From Bacteroidota bacterium (lineage in GTDB: Bacteria; Bacteroidota; Bacteroidia; Chitinophagales; Chitinophagaceae): a stretch of 64,000 nucleotides of DNA. The notes under the pieces were generated by a model. It worked only from the letters and a program-made list of their open reading frames with translations, had not been told where the DNA came from and searched no databases. This document shows, one piece after another, positions 25,124 through 33,040 of this stretch. Location of the stretch: positions 124,001 to 188,000 of the forward strand of contig JAFAFR010000023.1 of NCBI GenBank assembly GCA_023423405.1, given 5' to 3'. A program made the position numbers and the translations under genes. The first letter of the stretch is position 1. Each line of letters begins with the position of its first letter.

Positions 25124-25483
25124 ATGACCTCAAATTTTTCGGCCGGTGATATAATACAAGGGGAGAAACGTGGTAAAGATGAATCCTTTCACCCAATAAT
25201 ATATCTAGAAGAGATTGACGCAGTTTTCTTTAAGGGAGGAATGATTACTCATGCCAGCCAATATGAAAATATTGGACTACGAGATGAGCATTTTTCTCAT
25301 AAAATTGACTCATATCCCAGACCTAGCTTTTTTGTTGGAAATTTTCTTATCAAGAAACAAGACTGGGGGCCGTTTACTAAGATTGCGCAGCTTTCTGATA
25401 GCGGGTTAGCTTTTTTAAGAAGTAAATTAGACGGAACATCACCTGTTCTATGGGAAGATTATATTTCTTTATGTCATGAATGA
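25124..25483 (+). CDS. Unrecognised 119-residue protein beside a XRE/SymE pair
   Basis: The protein starts MTSNFSAGDIIQGEKRG and contains HPIIYLEE, GMITHASQYENIGL and QDWGPFTKIAQLSDSGLAFL. The opening GDII followed by a HP-x-IYL strand recalls MazF/PemK-like toxins, but the resemblance is too weak for a family call. No signal peptide or membrane segment is present. The XRE gene at 25490 is convergent, its 3' end 6 bases away. The codon composition is AT-rich like its neighbours. The function is unknown. Confidence 0.6.
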   Translation: MTSNFSAGDIIQGEKRGKDESFHPIIYLEEIDAVFFKGGMITHASQYENIGLRDEHFSHKIDSYPRPSFFVGNFLIKKQDWGPFTKIAQLSDSGLAFLRSKLDGTSPVLWEDYISLCHE

Positions 25484-25489
25484 GTGATT

Positions 25490-25705
25490 CTAAATATCTA
25501 GCAGTTCGGATAGTGATATGTCCATTGCCCTAGCGATCTCAAATAGAGAAAAAATGGTTGGGTTTACTTTCCCATTTTCAATAATTTCAACTGCCTGTCT
25601 GTCTTTGTTGCAGGCTCTGGCGAGATCAGATTGAGACAGCCCGCGTTCTTCGCGCAGGGCTTTTATTCGTTGGCCGATCTTCTTTTGAAGTTGTTCTTTT
25701 TTCAC
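25490..25705 (-). CDS. XRE-family transcriptional regulator
   Basis: This 71-residue protein is almost entirely a Cro/CI-type HTH: IGQRIKALREERGLSQSDLARACNKDRQAVEIIENGKVNPTIFSLFEIARAM is its full domain span (residues 10-61). It is divergent from the symE-like gene at 25792. Two inverted repeats with TGTCA/TGACA arms lie in the shared promoter, so it probably represses both genes. This arrangement suggests an antitoxin-like or control role for the neighbouring small toxin-like protein. Confidence 0.88.
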   Translation of the reverse strand: MKKEQLQKKIGQRIKALREERGLSQSDLARACNKDRQAVEIIENGKVNPTIFSLFEIARAMDISLSELLDI

Positions 25706-25737
25706 AGGTACAATCTGGTAAAATAATTTAAACTATA

Positions 25738-25756
25738 TGTCATATTATAATTGACA
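25738..25756. promoter_or_regulatory. Putative XRE operator 1
   Basis: The inverted repeat TGTCA-N9-TGACA lies about 33 bases upstream of the XRE start codon. It overlaps the TTG (-33-like) element of the opposite promoter. The same half-sites recur at 25777-25798. Confidence 0.6.
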
Positions 25757-25771
25757 GTTCAATTCTTTTCC

Positions 25772-25779
25772 TAATTTTG
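25772..25779 (+). promoter_or_regulatory. -7 promoter element TAATTTTG for the symE-like gene
   Basis: TAATTTTG matches the Bacteroidota TAnnTTTG consensus. A TTG lies 18 bases upstream (25751-25753), within the usual range. Transcription would begin very close to the start codon of the symE-like gene, giving a short or absent leader. Both flanking palindromes overlap this promoter. Confidence 0.65.
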
Positions 25780-25798
25780 TCATACTAAATCATGACAA
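25777..25798. promoter_or_regulatory. Putative XRE operator 2
   Basis: TTGTCAT and ATGACAA form perfect 7-bp arms around an 8-base spacer. The repeat covers the end of the -7 element and the first codons of the symE-like gene, so bound protein would block its transcription. Confidence 0.6.
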
Positions 25799-25986
25799 TG
25801 AAAAAGGAGTTTCGTACGATGATAGTTTCATATGCGTATCATGAGATCGAAGGGAAGAGTATATCTGTGCCATATATTAGAATCAAAGGAAAGTGGTTGC
25901 AAGAATTAGGCTTTTTGCAAGGTCAAAAGATCTGCGTGCAAGCGATAAACAAAAAGCTGATTATCACCATTGACAAGCCCGCCTAA
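25792..25986 (+). CDS. SymE-like toxin
   Basis: This 64-residue protein shows the SymE pattern: a short beta strand (RTMIVSYAY), VPYIRIKGKWLQELGFLQGQKICV, and a final strand (KLIITID). SymE proteins have an AbrB-derived fold and act as SOS-linked RNA- or DNA-targeting toxins. The P-x-IRIKGKWL-x-x-GF block is the family hallmark. ATG 25798 is an alternative start. No antisense SymR-like RNA gene was identified. Control is more likely by the divergent XRE regulator through the two palindromes. Confidence 0.75.
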   Translation: MTMKKEFRTMIVSYAYHEIEGKSISVPYIRIKGKWLQELGFLQGQKICVQAINKKLIITIDKPA

Positions 25987-26456
25987 TATGGGCTTAACAT
26001 TGGTTTTGCAGAAATTGGGCAACAGCGTATAGCTAGTAGTAGGAATTCTGGCTAGGCAGTAGTAATTTGGACCTGGCCGATCAGGTCTTTAGTGGCCAAT
26101 CCAGTAAAGGTCGGAAGTAGCCTAACTTTCGAAAAACGCTTAAACATTGTGTTATCCGAGCGATGCTATACTCATACGTGAACGCAAATTGACAAGTATA
26201 ATGACGGGAAGAATTGCAGTTGAAACTTTGACATTAAGTGAAATTTCCGACCTCTTTCAGAAATCAATTGAAGTTGCGCTTCCTAAATCTAAAGGGCAAT
26301 CGAAAAAGAGTTTAAACGACTAAAGAAATATAGAATTAGCAAGCACTAATGTTTGAGGATGAACAAATCAACAAAGGCCAACGGATGTTCTTGCAGCATT
26401 TGATTCAGGAAACAGAGATAAGATGTTCAATTGCCTACTCCAAATAAATCTGACAA
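25987..26456. other. Gene-poor interval with a possible 40-residue remnant
   Basis: No convincing gene is present. A short open frame at 26201-26323 (plus strand, MTGRIAVETLTLSEIS to SKKSLND, 40 residues) looks like the beginning of a larger protein cut by a stop codon. The interval is AT-rich, with stops in all frames. It may be decayed accessory DNA. Confidence 0.4.
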
Positions 26457-26903
26457 ATGAGGAGAGCTATCTATTTTTTGTTTTTCATTCTTTTGCTAGG
26501 ATGTGCAAGCCCAGAAGTTGAAGTGACGGGAGATTATTTGTATAGCGAAAGGGGTGTGACTAATGGTTTTACCGTTCACCTAATTGAGGTGACAGAGCTT
26601 AACGAGCAGTCCTATCCCAAGCAATACAAGGAAACATCCGAACGGGCGGATCTGGTAGCAACCGGACTTTCTCCTCGATTAAATAAGATTTATTTCTTTA
26701 AAAAGAACGAAGGGTATTACTGGTCTTATACCGGGAATGTAAAGCACGATGTTTTGCCATTTGAATTTAAATCTGGAAAATGGTATTTGATATGGAGTAA
26801 AGATTTTGACAATTCGCTAGAAACAAGCAGTGTCCAGTTTTTTATTTATCGAAACGACAATGGCGTTGTTTCTGTTTACAAAGAGGATTTTGGCAAGCTA
26901 TAG
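26457..26903 (+). CDS. Small lipoprotein of unknown function
   Basis: This 148-residue protein has a lipoprotein signal peptide (MRRAIYFLFFILLLGC, lipid-anchored Cys at 16). A beta-rich domain without a recognised family follows (TVHLIEVTELNE, YYWSYTGN, WYLIWSKDF, VQFFIYRN). It stands alone in an AT-rich region, with no operon partner. The signal peptide and intact frame support a real gene. The function is unknown. Confidence 0.65.
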   Translation: MRRAIYFLFFILLLGCASPEVEVTGDYLYSERGVTNGFTVHLIEVTELNEQSYPKQYKETSERADLVATGLSPRLNKIYFFKKNEGYYWSYTGNVKHDVLPFEFKSGKWYLIWSKDFDNSLETSSVQFFIYRNDNGVVSVYKEDFGKL

Positions 26904-27660
26904 TTTCTGAGAATTTTTTAGTTAGGTGCTAACAGGTTTAACCCACACTCTATGTTTGACTGATCAGGGCAATATCATTCAGGCCATTTCAAAAAAGATG
27001 AGAGTAATAAAGGCGAAATTCTTGTATGAAATTTGGATTTTTGCTATGTTGGTAACTTGCATTTCCTAGTAATTCCGTACCCAACGAAAGGCATGTTGCA
27101 ACTTGATGGTCGCAGGTGTCGAAGACAATGCTATTGGGGCGGATGCCTCCAATATACTTAAGTATTCCTTATTGAATCGGGTTGAATTGGTATTTGAACA
27201 ATCTTTTAATGATACCCCGTTGATCTTCAAAGATGATCAATTTGTAGCAAAAAGCCTATTATTACTAGGCCACTTTGCGGTGTCTGTGATTCAAATTTCT
27301 CGATTGACTACAGGCAGTATAAGCACATTCTTAAAGTAGCTATTTATCCTTATAGAAAAAACGATTGTTTTTCCTTTGCATTGGTGCCAAATAGGAGGCT
27401 AGCCTATATTAATCGGATCAATGGCGTTTTGTCTATCGAATTGACAAATTTCTTGCATGAGTATAGATAAGCTCAATAACAAAACGCCCATGAAGCGCCT
27501 TTCGGTGTTCGTATAGCGACCCCTGGTTATACTCTGCAAACAGGGAAATTGCCAATGGAATAAAATGAGTAATGCCGGCAATCATTCTGGAGACAGGGAT
27601 TTCTTATTAATTGCAGAAATGATATTATTTTAGTTGCATAACCATGATATAGCAGCGCCG
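26904..27660. other. Gene-poor interval, possibly decayed DNA
   Basis: This 757-base stretch holds only weak open frames: plus 27103-27339, with a TTG start and no recognisable family, and minus 27399-27581. Neither has a plausible context. No inverted terminal repeats or transposase motifs are seen. The interval is AT-rich. It is best read as eroded accessory sequence plus the promoter of the gene at 27661. Confidence 0.45.
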
Positions 27661-29274
27661 ATGATAAAAAAATGGCTTCGGGACATATTTGACAAAAAGG
27701 AACCAACAGATACCAGCGAATGGAGAACCGACTGCTCTATTTTCAAATTCCTATCCTCCAGCCTGGGTGAAAACGACAAGCTAAAAGACAGCGCAAAGGA
27801 TCTGCCGGATGAAATAAAAGCCGATGACGAAGTTCGTTTTGCACCCGGACTTATGGATGCAATGTTTGGGGCAGACGATTCAGCCGGTTCTAAAAAAAGG
27901 GTCGCAGATCTTGCCAGGCATCTGACCATCATTGCTAAAAAAGGCGACACAACAAGCGAACAGGCTTTTTACAAACTTGTCACGGAAAGCAACGGCGCAA
28001 TAGGAATTATGGACGAGTTTCTGCAGGCAGTTGTAAGCAAATCATTGCCTGTTAACCCATACCTGTTCAATTTCGCGAAAGACCTGGCAACAAAAACAGA
28101 TCAGAGAAACGCCGTCAAGTTTGGTATTGCTATCCTGGGACTTTGCCAAAATAAATCGGTTTTGGAAGACATCCGGATCTTAGGCCTGCACGATGAGTTC
28201 ACCGTTTATTCGGTTATTGCCATCGCAGGATTATCAGACGATGCGGAAAATGATCTCTGGGAATTAGCGAAGAAAGTGGATGGCTGGGGGAAAATCCAAT
28301 TGGTTGACAGATTGGCAAATCCCGGGTTAAAAGAACCGGTTAAAGACTGGCTGATATTTGAAGGGTATAAAAACAATATCATGTATGAATACCTGGCTTA
28401 TACCTGTGCCGTCCATGGAGAACTGCATAAGAAGCTAGGCAGCGAGCAGATTGAGCGCCCGCTTTTTAAGGCGGCTTCTGACATTCTTGAAGCGCTGATC
28501 GCGGAACATAGTCCGGCCAACGATATTACCTCCTATCCGTTTGCTTCCCAGGTGATCCGGGACTTTGTACAACATGCAAAAACACATGCAACAGAAGTTT
28601 CGGACTTTAATGTGCTGCACAAGATCAGGAACTTTCTTATCGAACTCCAAAACGATATTGGCGATCAGAAGGAAAACGGGTGGAACCAGGACAATATTTC
28701 AAACTGCATAATTGATACCATTGAAACGCTGAACGGCAGAGATTGGAAAACAGTCACCCGCGAGGCATTGAAAAGTCAGGATAATGATATCTATTGGAAT
28801 GCCAAACAGGCGGCGGAAAATTTAGAGATGGATCTATGGGATACGGTGTGGGCAAAATTGAATGAAAACCCTGCCAAGAGCACGGTCTGGTATGACGTTA
28901 CCCGCTACGGCAAACCGGAACATTCCAACAAAATCATAAATTTTGCGCTGAAGCATTTACCCCTTGACGATCTGGCGACGGGGCCAAAAGACTCAACCGG
29001 TTTTGGAGAGCATTACAACAAGCATGCAAGCCTGGAATACGTAACCACTTATTTGGAAAACTACCCTAAGATGGGAGATGAAATCCTCCTGGCAGCGCTT
29101 CAAAGTCCGGTGACAAGAACCCGTAATATGGCCATTCGCGTGTTGGACAAGTGGACACGGGAAAACTGGTCGGCAGACATAGAAAGGGGCGTCAGGCATC
29201 TGTTTAACAGGGAACCAAATAAAGACACAAAGGAGAATATTGAAAGACTACTAAACGGACATGAGCTGAAATAA
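27661..29274 (+). CDS. Large alpha-helical (HEAT-like) cytoplasmic protein
   Basis: The ATG at 27661 (MIKKWLRDIFDKK) is preferred over an upstream TTG and gives 537 residues. The protein is predicted all-helical, with a solenoid rhythm: KRVADLARHLTIIAKK, NAVKFGIAILGLC, GWGKIQLVDRLANPGLKEPVKDWLI, NNIMYEYLAYTCAVHG, and a C-terminal TRTRNMAIRVLDKWT. No signal peptide, transmembrane helix or catalytic motif is visible. The repeated helix pairs suggest a HEAT-type scaffold. The gene is isolated between decayed DNA and two small membrane-protein genes. The function is unknown. Confidence 0.65.
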   Translation: MIKKWLRDIFDKKEPTDTSEWRTDCSIFKFLSSSLGENDKLKDSAKDLPDEIKADDEVRFAPGLMDAMFGADDSAGSKKRVADLARHLTIIAKKGDTTSEQAFYKLVTESNGAIGIMDEFLQAVVSKSLPVNPYLFNFAKDLATKTDQRNAVKFGIAILGLCQNKSVLEDIRILGLHDEFTVYSVIAIAGLSDDAENDLWELAKKVDGWGKIQLVDRLANPGLKEPVKDWLIFEGYKNNIMYEYLAYTCAVHGELHKKLGSEQIERPLFKAASDILEALIAEHSPANDITSYPFASQVIRDFVQHAKTHATEVSDFNVLHKIRNFLIELQNDIGDQKENGWNQDNISNCIIDTIETLNGRDWKTVTREALKSQDNDIYWNAKQAAENLEMDLWDTVWAKLNENPAKSTVWYDVTRYGKPEHSNKIINFALKHLPLDDLATGPKDSTGFGEHYNKHASLEYVTTYLENYPKMGDEILLAALQSPVTRTRNMAIRVLDKWTRENWSADIERGVRHLFNREPNKDTKENIERLLNGHELK

Positions 29275-29346
29275 GTGCGAGTTGCCCCCATAGCTAAACC
29301 TTAAACGTGAGCGGTCAAAATAAGTTCGATACAAGGGACAGGAAAT

Positions 29347-29796
29347 ATGAATAATAAAACAGCAATAGGACTTGCAATAGTAACGGTAATTTTAAATGGA
29401 CTTGTTGGGCATTTTTTTGCACCCAATGGAATTACGTTGACGCCTATTGTTTTGACAATCACGACGTCGCTTATTTGTTTCGGAACGAAAAATATCAATA
29501 TCATTTTTTTAAGCGCATTGACGTATCTACTGGTTGCTTTAAATGACATTTCTCTAAAACTATACTCTGGTGGTTCACACGATAATGAGGGACTTGAATG
29601 GGTTCATTTATTATTGTTTGTTGGGCTTGTTCCAACATTTGGGATTTTACTTTCAACTGTTTTGAGCTGTAAAGAAGAAACTGTTACGAACAAAGTAATT
29701 GCAATGATTTTATTTTTGGTACTTATCGGAGTACACTTGCAACTGTTTGACAACTTAGGACTTGGAAGATACTATTGGTATAAATGGAATGGTTAA
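29347..29796 (+). CDS. Small integral membrane protein
   Basis: This 149-residue protein has four predicted membrane segments: AIGLAIVTVILNGLVGHFF, ITLTPIVLTITTSLICF to INIIFLSALTYLLVAL, VHLLLFVGLVPTFGILLSTVL, and VIAMILFLVLIGVHLQLF. No family is recognised. Its 3' end overlaps the next small membrane-protein gene by 8 bases, which suggests co-translation. AT-rich composition places it with the accessory stretch. Confidence 0.6.
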   Translation: MNNKTAIGLAIVTVILNGLVGHFFAPNGITLTPIVLTITTSLICFGTKNINIIFLSALTYLLVALNDISLKLYSGGSHDNEGLEWVHLLLFVGLVPTFGILLSTVLSCKEETVTNKVIAMILFLVLIGVHLQLFDNLGLGRYYWYKWNG

Positions 29797-29989
29797 AAAA
29801 CTTATGAGGGTGACAAAGAGAGATAAAATATTTCTTTCACTTGGAGCAATAATATCGGGCTGGCTTTTAAACGCATTTGCCTGGTCAACTAAATTGGGAC
29901 ATCCAATAAGCACCATTTCTTTATTCCTTGGGTTAGGACCATTTTTCAGCGGAGTAATTTTTCTGATTTTTGCATTGACTATAAAATAA
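29789..29989 (+). CDS. Small two-helix membrane protein
   Basis: The start at ATG 29789 (MVKKLMRVTKRDK) overlaps the previous stop by 8 bases and gives 66 residues. Two hydrophobic helices are predicted (IFLSLGAIISGWLLNAFAW, then FLGLGPFFSGVIFLIFALTI) behind a basic N-terminus. No family is recognised. Overlap with the preceding membrane-protein gene suggests the two work together. Confidence 0.55.
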   Translation: MVKKLMRVTKRDKIFLSLGAIISGWLLNAFAWSTKLGHPISTISLFLGLGPFFSGVIFLIFALTIK

Positions 29990-30006
29990 GACAATGTAAA
30001 GCCAAG

Positions 30007-30156
30007 TTACCTAAAGGAAATCGTTGCGTTCTTCATGATCTTTCCTTTAACTCCTTTTTGGTTCCTGGTGCCAGCGAGTTGCTTGTTGGACATCAATCGG
30101 GCAAACCGTTGTTTAACCCAGTTTTTGGCAGCAGCACCATTGTTATTTCTTTCCAT
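30007..30156 (-). CDS. Possible small basic protein
   Basis: An open frame of 49 residues reads MERNNNGAAAKNWVKQRF to a basic tail (NQKGVKGKIMKNATISFR). It fills the otherwise empty interval between the small membrane genes and the HigBA-like pair. The protein is strongly basic and free of rare stretches. No homology or promoter is recognised, so it may be chance. Confidence 0.3.
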   Translation of the reverse strand: MERNNNGAAAKNWVKQRFARLMSNKQLAGTRNQKGVKGKIMKNATISFR

Positions 30157-30259
30157 AAGGCTTTTGTGGTATTGAATAGGCCACTATTCGTTCTGCGCCG
30201 CTTTCTATCAGCGTGGGGCAGAAGGGGGTGAAAATAAATTAACCTATAAGTTGATTATC

Positions 30260-30721
30260 ATGAAAATTGTTGCTATTTTTGAGGGCCGTTTGTATGCGGT
30301 CCATTACGATGAAGCGGTACTGAACGAATTAGGCAGGGTGCTGGAGCAATGGAACGACGTAGCTTATTTATCGGACTTTTTCGCGGCCCAGGAAGCCGAC
30401 TGGCCGCCGGGAAAGGATTTGGTGGTTTTGGTGGAACAGGCGCTGAACGATGTTGAGAGGCTGGAACAGAAAATTCAGAGACTATTTGATGACCCACGAT
30501 ATTCTTTGGACCAGTTTTTTGCCCCACTGGTGAACAGCGAAACCGTTCCTATCCTACTTTCCTTTAGGAAAAGGCGGGCTAATTGTCTCCGGCTTTATGC
30601 ATTGCGCGTGGAGGAGAGCTGTTTTGTGATTACCGGCGGAACGATCAAACTCACGCACCTGATGGCGGAACGGCCGCATACGCAATACGAACTTGCGAAG
30701 CTGCAAAAGGTACGGGACTAA
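30260..30721 (+). CDS. HigB-like toxin
   Basis: The ATG at 30260 (MKIVAIFEGRLYAV) gives 153 residues. The pattern matches a HigB/RelE-like toxin family common in Bacteroidota: a FEGRLYAVHYDE strand start, an acidic helical middle, QFFAPLVNSE, then a conserved core NCLRLYALRVEESCFVITGGTIKL and a C-terminal helix LAKLQKVRD. Toxins of this type are ribosome-dependent mRNA interferases. The antitoxin-type HTH gene follows after 58 bases, the toxin-first order of HigBA. The functional assignment is by family pattern and pairing. Confidence 0.75.
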   Translation: MKIVAIFEGRLYAVHYDEAVLNELGRVLEQWNDVAYLSDFFAAQEADWPPGKDLVVLVEQALNDVERLEQKIQRLFDDPRYSLDQFFAPLVNSETVPILLSFRKRRANCLRLYALRVEESCFVITGGTIKLTHLMAERPHTQYELAKLQKVRD

Positions 30722-30779
30722 TTACGGTCAAAGGTTGTTTTTGATACAGGCTCATTTTTTGAATTTTTAACAGACGAAG

Positions 30780-31130
30780 ATGAAAACCAATAAAGAAAAG
30801 TTTCTTCAACTGGTTTCAAAAGAAAAAACCAGTACAGCTGATAATATCCGGAAAAGAAACCGGCAGCGAAAATTTCTTAAGTTATCGCAGGGTATTGCAT
30901 TGGATATTTTAACCCGGCTCTCGGAATTGGAATGGACGCAGAAACGGCTTGCGGATGAAATGGGCGTAAGCCCGCAAATGGTAAATAAATGGGTGCGGGG
31001 CGGAGAAAATTTTACACTCGAAACACTTATAAATCTTGAAATGGTATTGGGCAGACCGCTTATCTGCCGGTATCCGTCTGAACGGCAGCAGCCGGCGAGG
31101 AAAGCAGTTGCCGGTAATAAGATAAGGTAG
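30780..31130 (+). CDS. XRE-type antitoxin, HigA-like
   Basis: This 116-residue protein has a basic N-terminal helix and a Cro/CI-type HTH in the second half (LSELEWTQKRLADEMGVSPQMVNKW, then FTLETLINLEMVLGRPLI). It follows the HigB-like toxin gene on the same strand, and together they form a toxin-antitoxin unit. It probably binds its own promoter. No clear palindrome was spotted upstream of 30260. Confidence 0.8.
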   Translation: MKTNKEKFLQLVSKEKTSTADNIRKRNRQRKFLKLSQGIALDILTRLSELEWTQKRLADEMGVSPQMVNKWVRGGENFTLETLINLEMVLGRPLICRYPSERQQPARKAVAGNKIR

Positions 31131-31266
31131 AGCTAAACGGCGGTTACCATATCCTTCTCACATTATTCTTTTCCATATTTGAATTCATCAACAATTCTTT
31201 TTATCATTATCTCCAGCTTTTATAGCCAAACCTTATCCCTGGAATATTTCGGGGATTGCTCTGATA

Positions 31267-32451
31267 ATGGATTCGATACTTATCCTGCTATTGCTCCTTT
31301 TAGCCAGGCCACTGACCGTGCTGTTGCACGAGCTGGGGCATGCCTTCCCGGCTATATGGTTAACGAAGCAAAAAGTAGCTGTTTACATCGGCTCATTGGG
31401 CGATCCCGGAAAGAGCCTCCAACTCAATACAAACCGGCTGGCCATATTCTTCCGGTATAATCCTTTCGCATGGAACAGCGGTGTTTGTATTCCATCAGCT
31501 ACAAGCATTCCGGTCTGGCATCAAATCATCTACATCCTGGCTGGCCCGCTGGCTTCTTTATTATGCAGTGGCCTGGCTTTTTATCTGTCCCTGTCATACG
31601 ACCTGCATGGTGTTTTAAAGTTTTTCCTGGTGGTATTGATTGGGTCTTCCATTCTCGATCTCCTCGTAAATCTTATTCCAAGCCCGGTGCCGATCAGGCT
31701 GTACAATGGATCTACTACCTACAACGATGGATACAATTTGAAACAACTGTTTCGTTACAGGCGGGTTTCGGTCCTCTATGAAGAGGCTGCACAGCTGTAC
31801 CAGGAAAATAAGTATGCGGATGCCGCTGGTTTGCTTGAAAAATCGATCGGCGATGGAGTGAAGGAAGAAAGCATCTATCGCCTGGCCATCAGTTGTTTTC
31901 AGCGTACCAAAGATTATGATAAGGCAAGAGCGCTTTCAGTGGAGCTGGCCACAATAAGTTCTCCGGATACCGATGATTTTTCGAGCAGGGCGCTTTCCTG
32001 CACCCAACTGGGACTTTTGGAGGAGGCGCTGGAATATTATGATCTGTCGTTGCAACTGAATCCAGATCACCCCTATTCGCTCAATAACAAAGGATATACC
32101 CTGCTCCTGCAGAACCGGTTTGACGAAGCCATTCCGCTCTTGGAAAAAGCAATCGGCTGCTGCCGGGATTTTGCCTATGCATACAATAACCTGGGCTTCG
32201 CCAAAATGAAGTTGGGCCGGCAGGAAGAAGGAGTGCAGGATATCAGGCGTTCCCTGGAAATGGACGATACGAATCCTTATGCTCACAGAAACCTGGGAAT
32301 CTATTATTTGGAAAGCGGCCAATTTGACGAGGCGCTTCTCCTGTTTGAAAAGGCAAAGCAGATCAACGAGACTACCCCGATGATCGATGAGCTGGTTGAA
32401 AAAGCAACCTATTGCGCCTTACAATCAAACCCAAACCACCCAACTATATGA
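31267..32451 (+). CDS. M50-like membrane metalloprotease with TPR repeats
   Basis: This 394-residue protein begins with membrane helices carrying the zinc motif HELGH (H21, E22, H25) and an M50-type LAGPLASLL helix. A possible third ligand lies at D131 in ILDLLVNLIP. From about residue 160 it has tetratricopeptide repeats (EEALEYYDLSLQLNPDHP, AYNNLGFAKMKLGRQEEG, YAHRNLGIYYLESGQFDEAL). M50 proteases cut substrates within the membrane, and a TPR tail would recruit a partner. The stop overlaps the next gene start by four bases (ATGA), so the outer-membrane-type protein downstream is co-translated. Confidence 0.75.
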   Translation: MDSILILLLLLLARPLTVLLHELGHAFPAIWLTKQKVAVYIGSLGDPGKSLQLNTNRLAIFFRYNPFAWNSGVCIPSATSIPVWHQIIYILAGPLASLLCSGLAFYLSLSYDLHGVLKFFLVVLIGSSILDLLVNLIPSPVPIRLYNGSTTYNDGYNLKQLFRYRRVSVLYEEAAQLYQENKYADAAGLLEKSIGDGVKEESIYRLAISCFQRTKDYDKARALSVELATISSPDTDDFSSRALSCTQLGLLEEALEYYDLSLQLNPDHPYSLNNKGYTLLLQNRFDEAIPLLEKAIGCCRDFAYAYNNLGFAKMKLGRQEEGVQDIRRSLEMDDTNPYAHRNLGIYYLESGQFDEALLLFEKAKQINETTPMIDELVEKATYCALQSNPNHPTI

Positions 32452-33032
32452 AAAAAACGATCGCTTTCTTTGCCATGCTCTGTTTGACTACACCGGCATC
32501 TTATTCGCAAACACTGATGCACGGACTTGGCGCTACCATTTCTGTGCTGTCGGGTCATGTGGGTGAAGAGTCTTCATCGAAATTCATGCTGAGCCAAACG
32601 AATATCTGCTATTTTCCCCGGCTTAATTTTGTTGAGAACGACAATTCTTCGATCAGTGTCGGCCTGCCATTGGGAATCGGCATCGGCGTTGTATCCAGTA
32701 ATGGCGGCAGCGACGCAGGCGTGCTTTTCGCGTACGATCTGCCGGTAGTGCTCGATTACAATATCGGCGCCAAGTCTACCCTGGATAACGAGCAAACATT
32801 CGGTGGCTATTTTGGCGTGGGCTTCGGCTACTATAAGGTGAACATATCGAAGAGCCAGTATTCAGATTTCAACGGCGCCAGCTATGGTCCGATTTTCCGG
32901 GGTGGTGTTCGGATAGCCCCGGCCAGCGAGAACTGGCAGGGACATGGACTTACCATTGGCGCTTTTTATAAAAAAGGAATAGAAAAGGACAAGCTGAGTA
33001 CCATAGGTTTTAATATTTTATGCGATTTTTAG
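32448..33032 (+). CDS. Secreted porin-like beta-barrel protein
   Basis: The ATG at 32448 overlaps the previous stop (ATGA) and gives 194 residues with a signal peptide (MKKTIAFFAMLCLTTPASYSQ). The mature part is glycine-rich with alternating beta strands (GLPLGIGIGVV, GGYFGVGFGYYKVN, GPIFRGGVRIAP, LTIGAFYKKG) and ends in an aromatic residue (FNILCDF). This fits a small outer membrane barrel. It probably works with the co-translated membrane protease, though the link is only genomic. Confidence 0.7.
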   Translation: MKKTIAFFAMLCLTTPASYSQTLMHGLGATISVLSGHVGEESSSKFMLSQTNICYFPRLNFVENDNSSISVGLPLGIGIGVVSSNGGSDAGVLFAYDLPVVLDYNIGAKSTLDNEQTFGGYFGVGFGYYKVNISKSQYSDFNGASYGPIFRGGVRIAPASENWQGHGLTIGAFYKKGIEKDKLSTIGFNILCDF

Positions 33033-33040
33033 CCGCAACA

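Noticed and set aside
27103..27339. 78-codon frame with a TTG start
   Set aside because: No family, start context or partner supports it, and the surrounding 750 bases look decayed.
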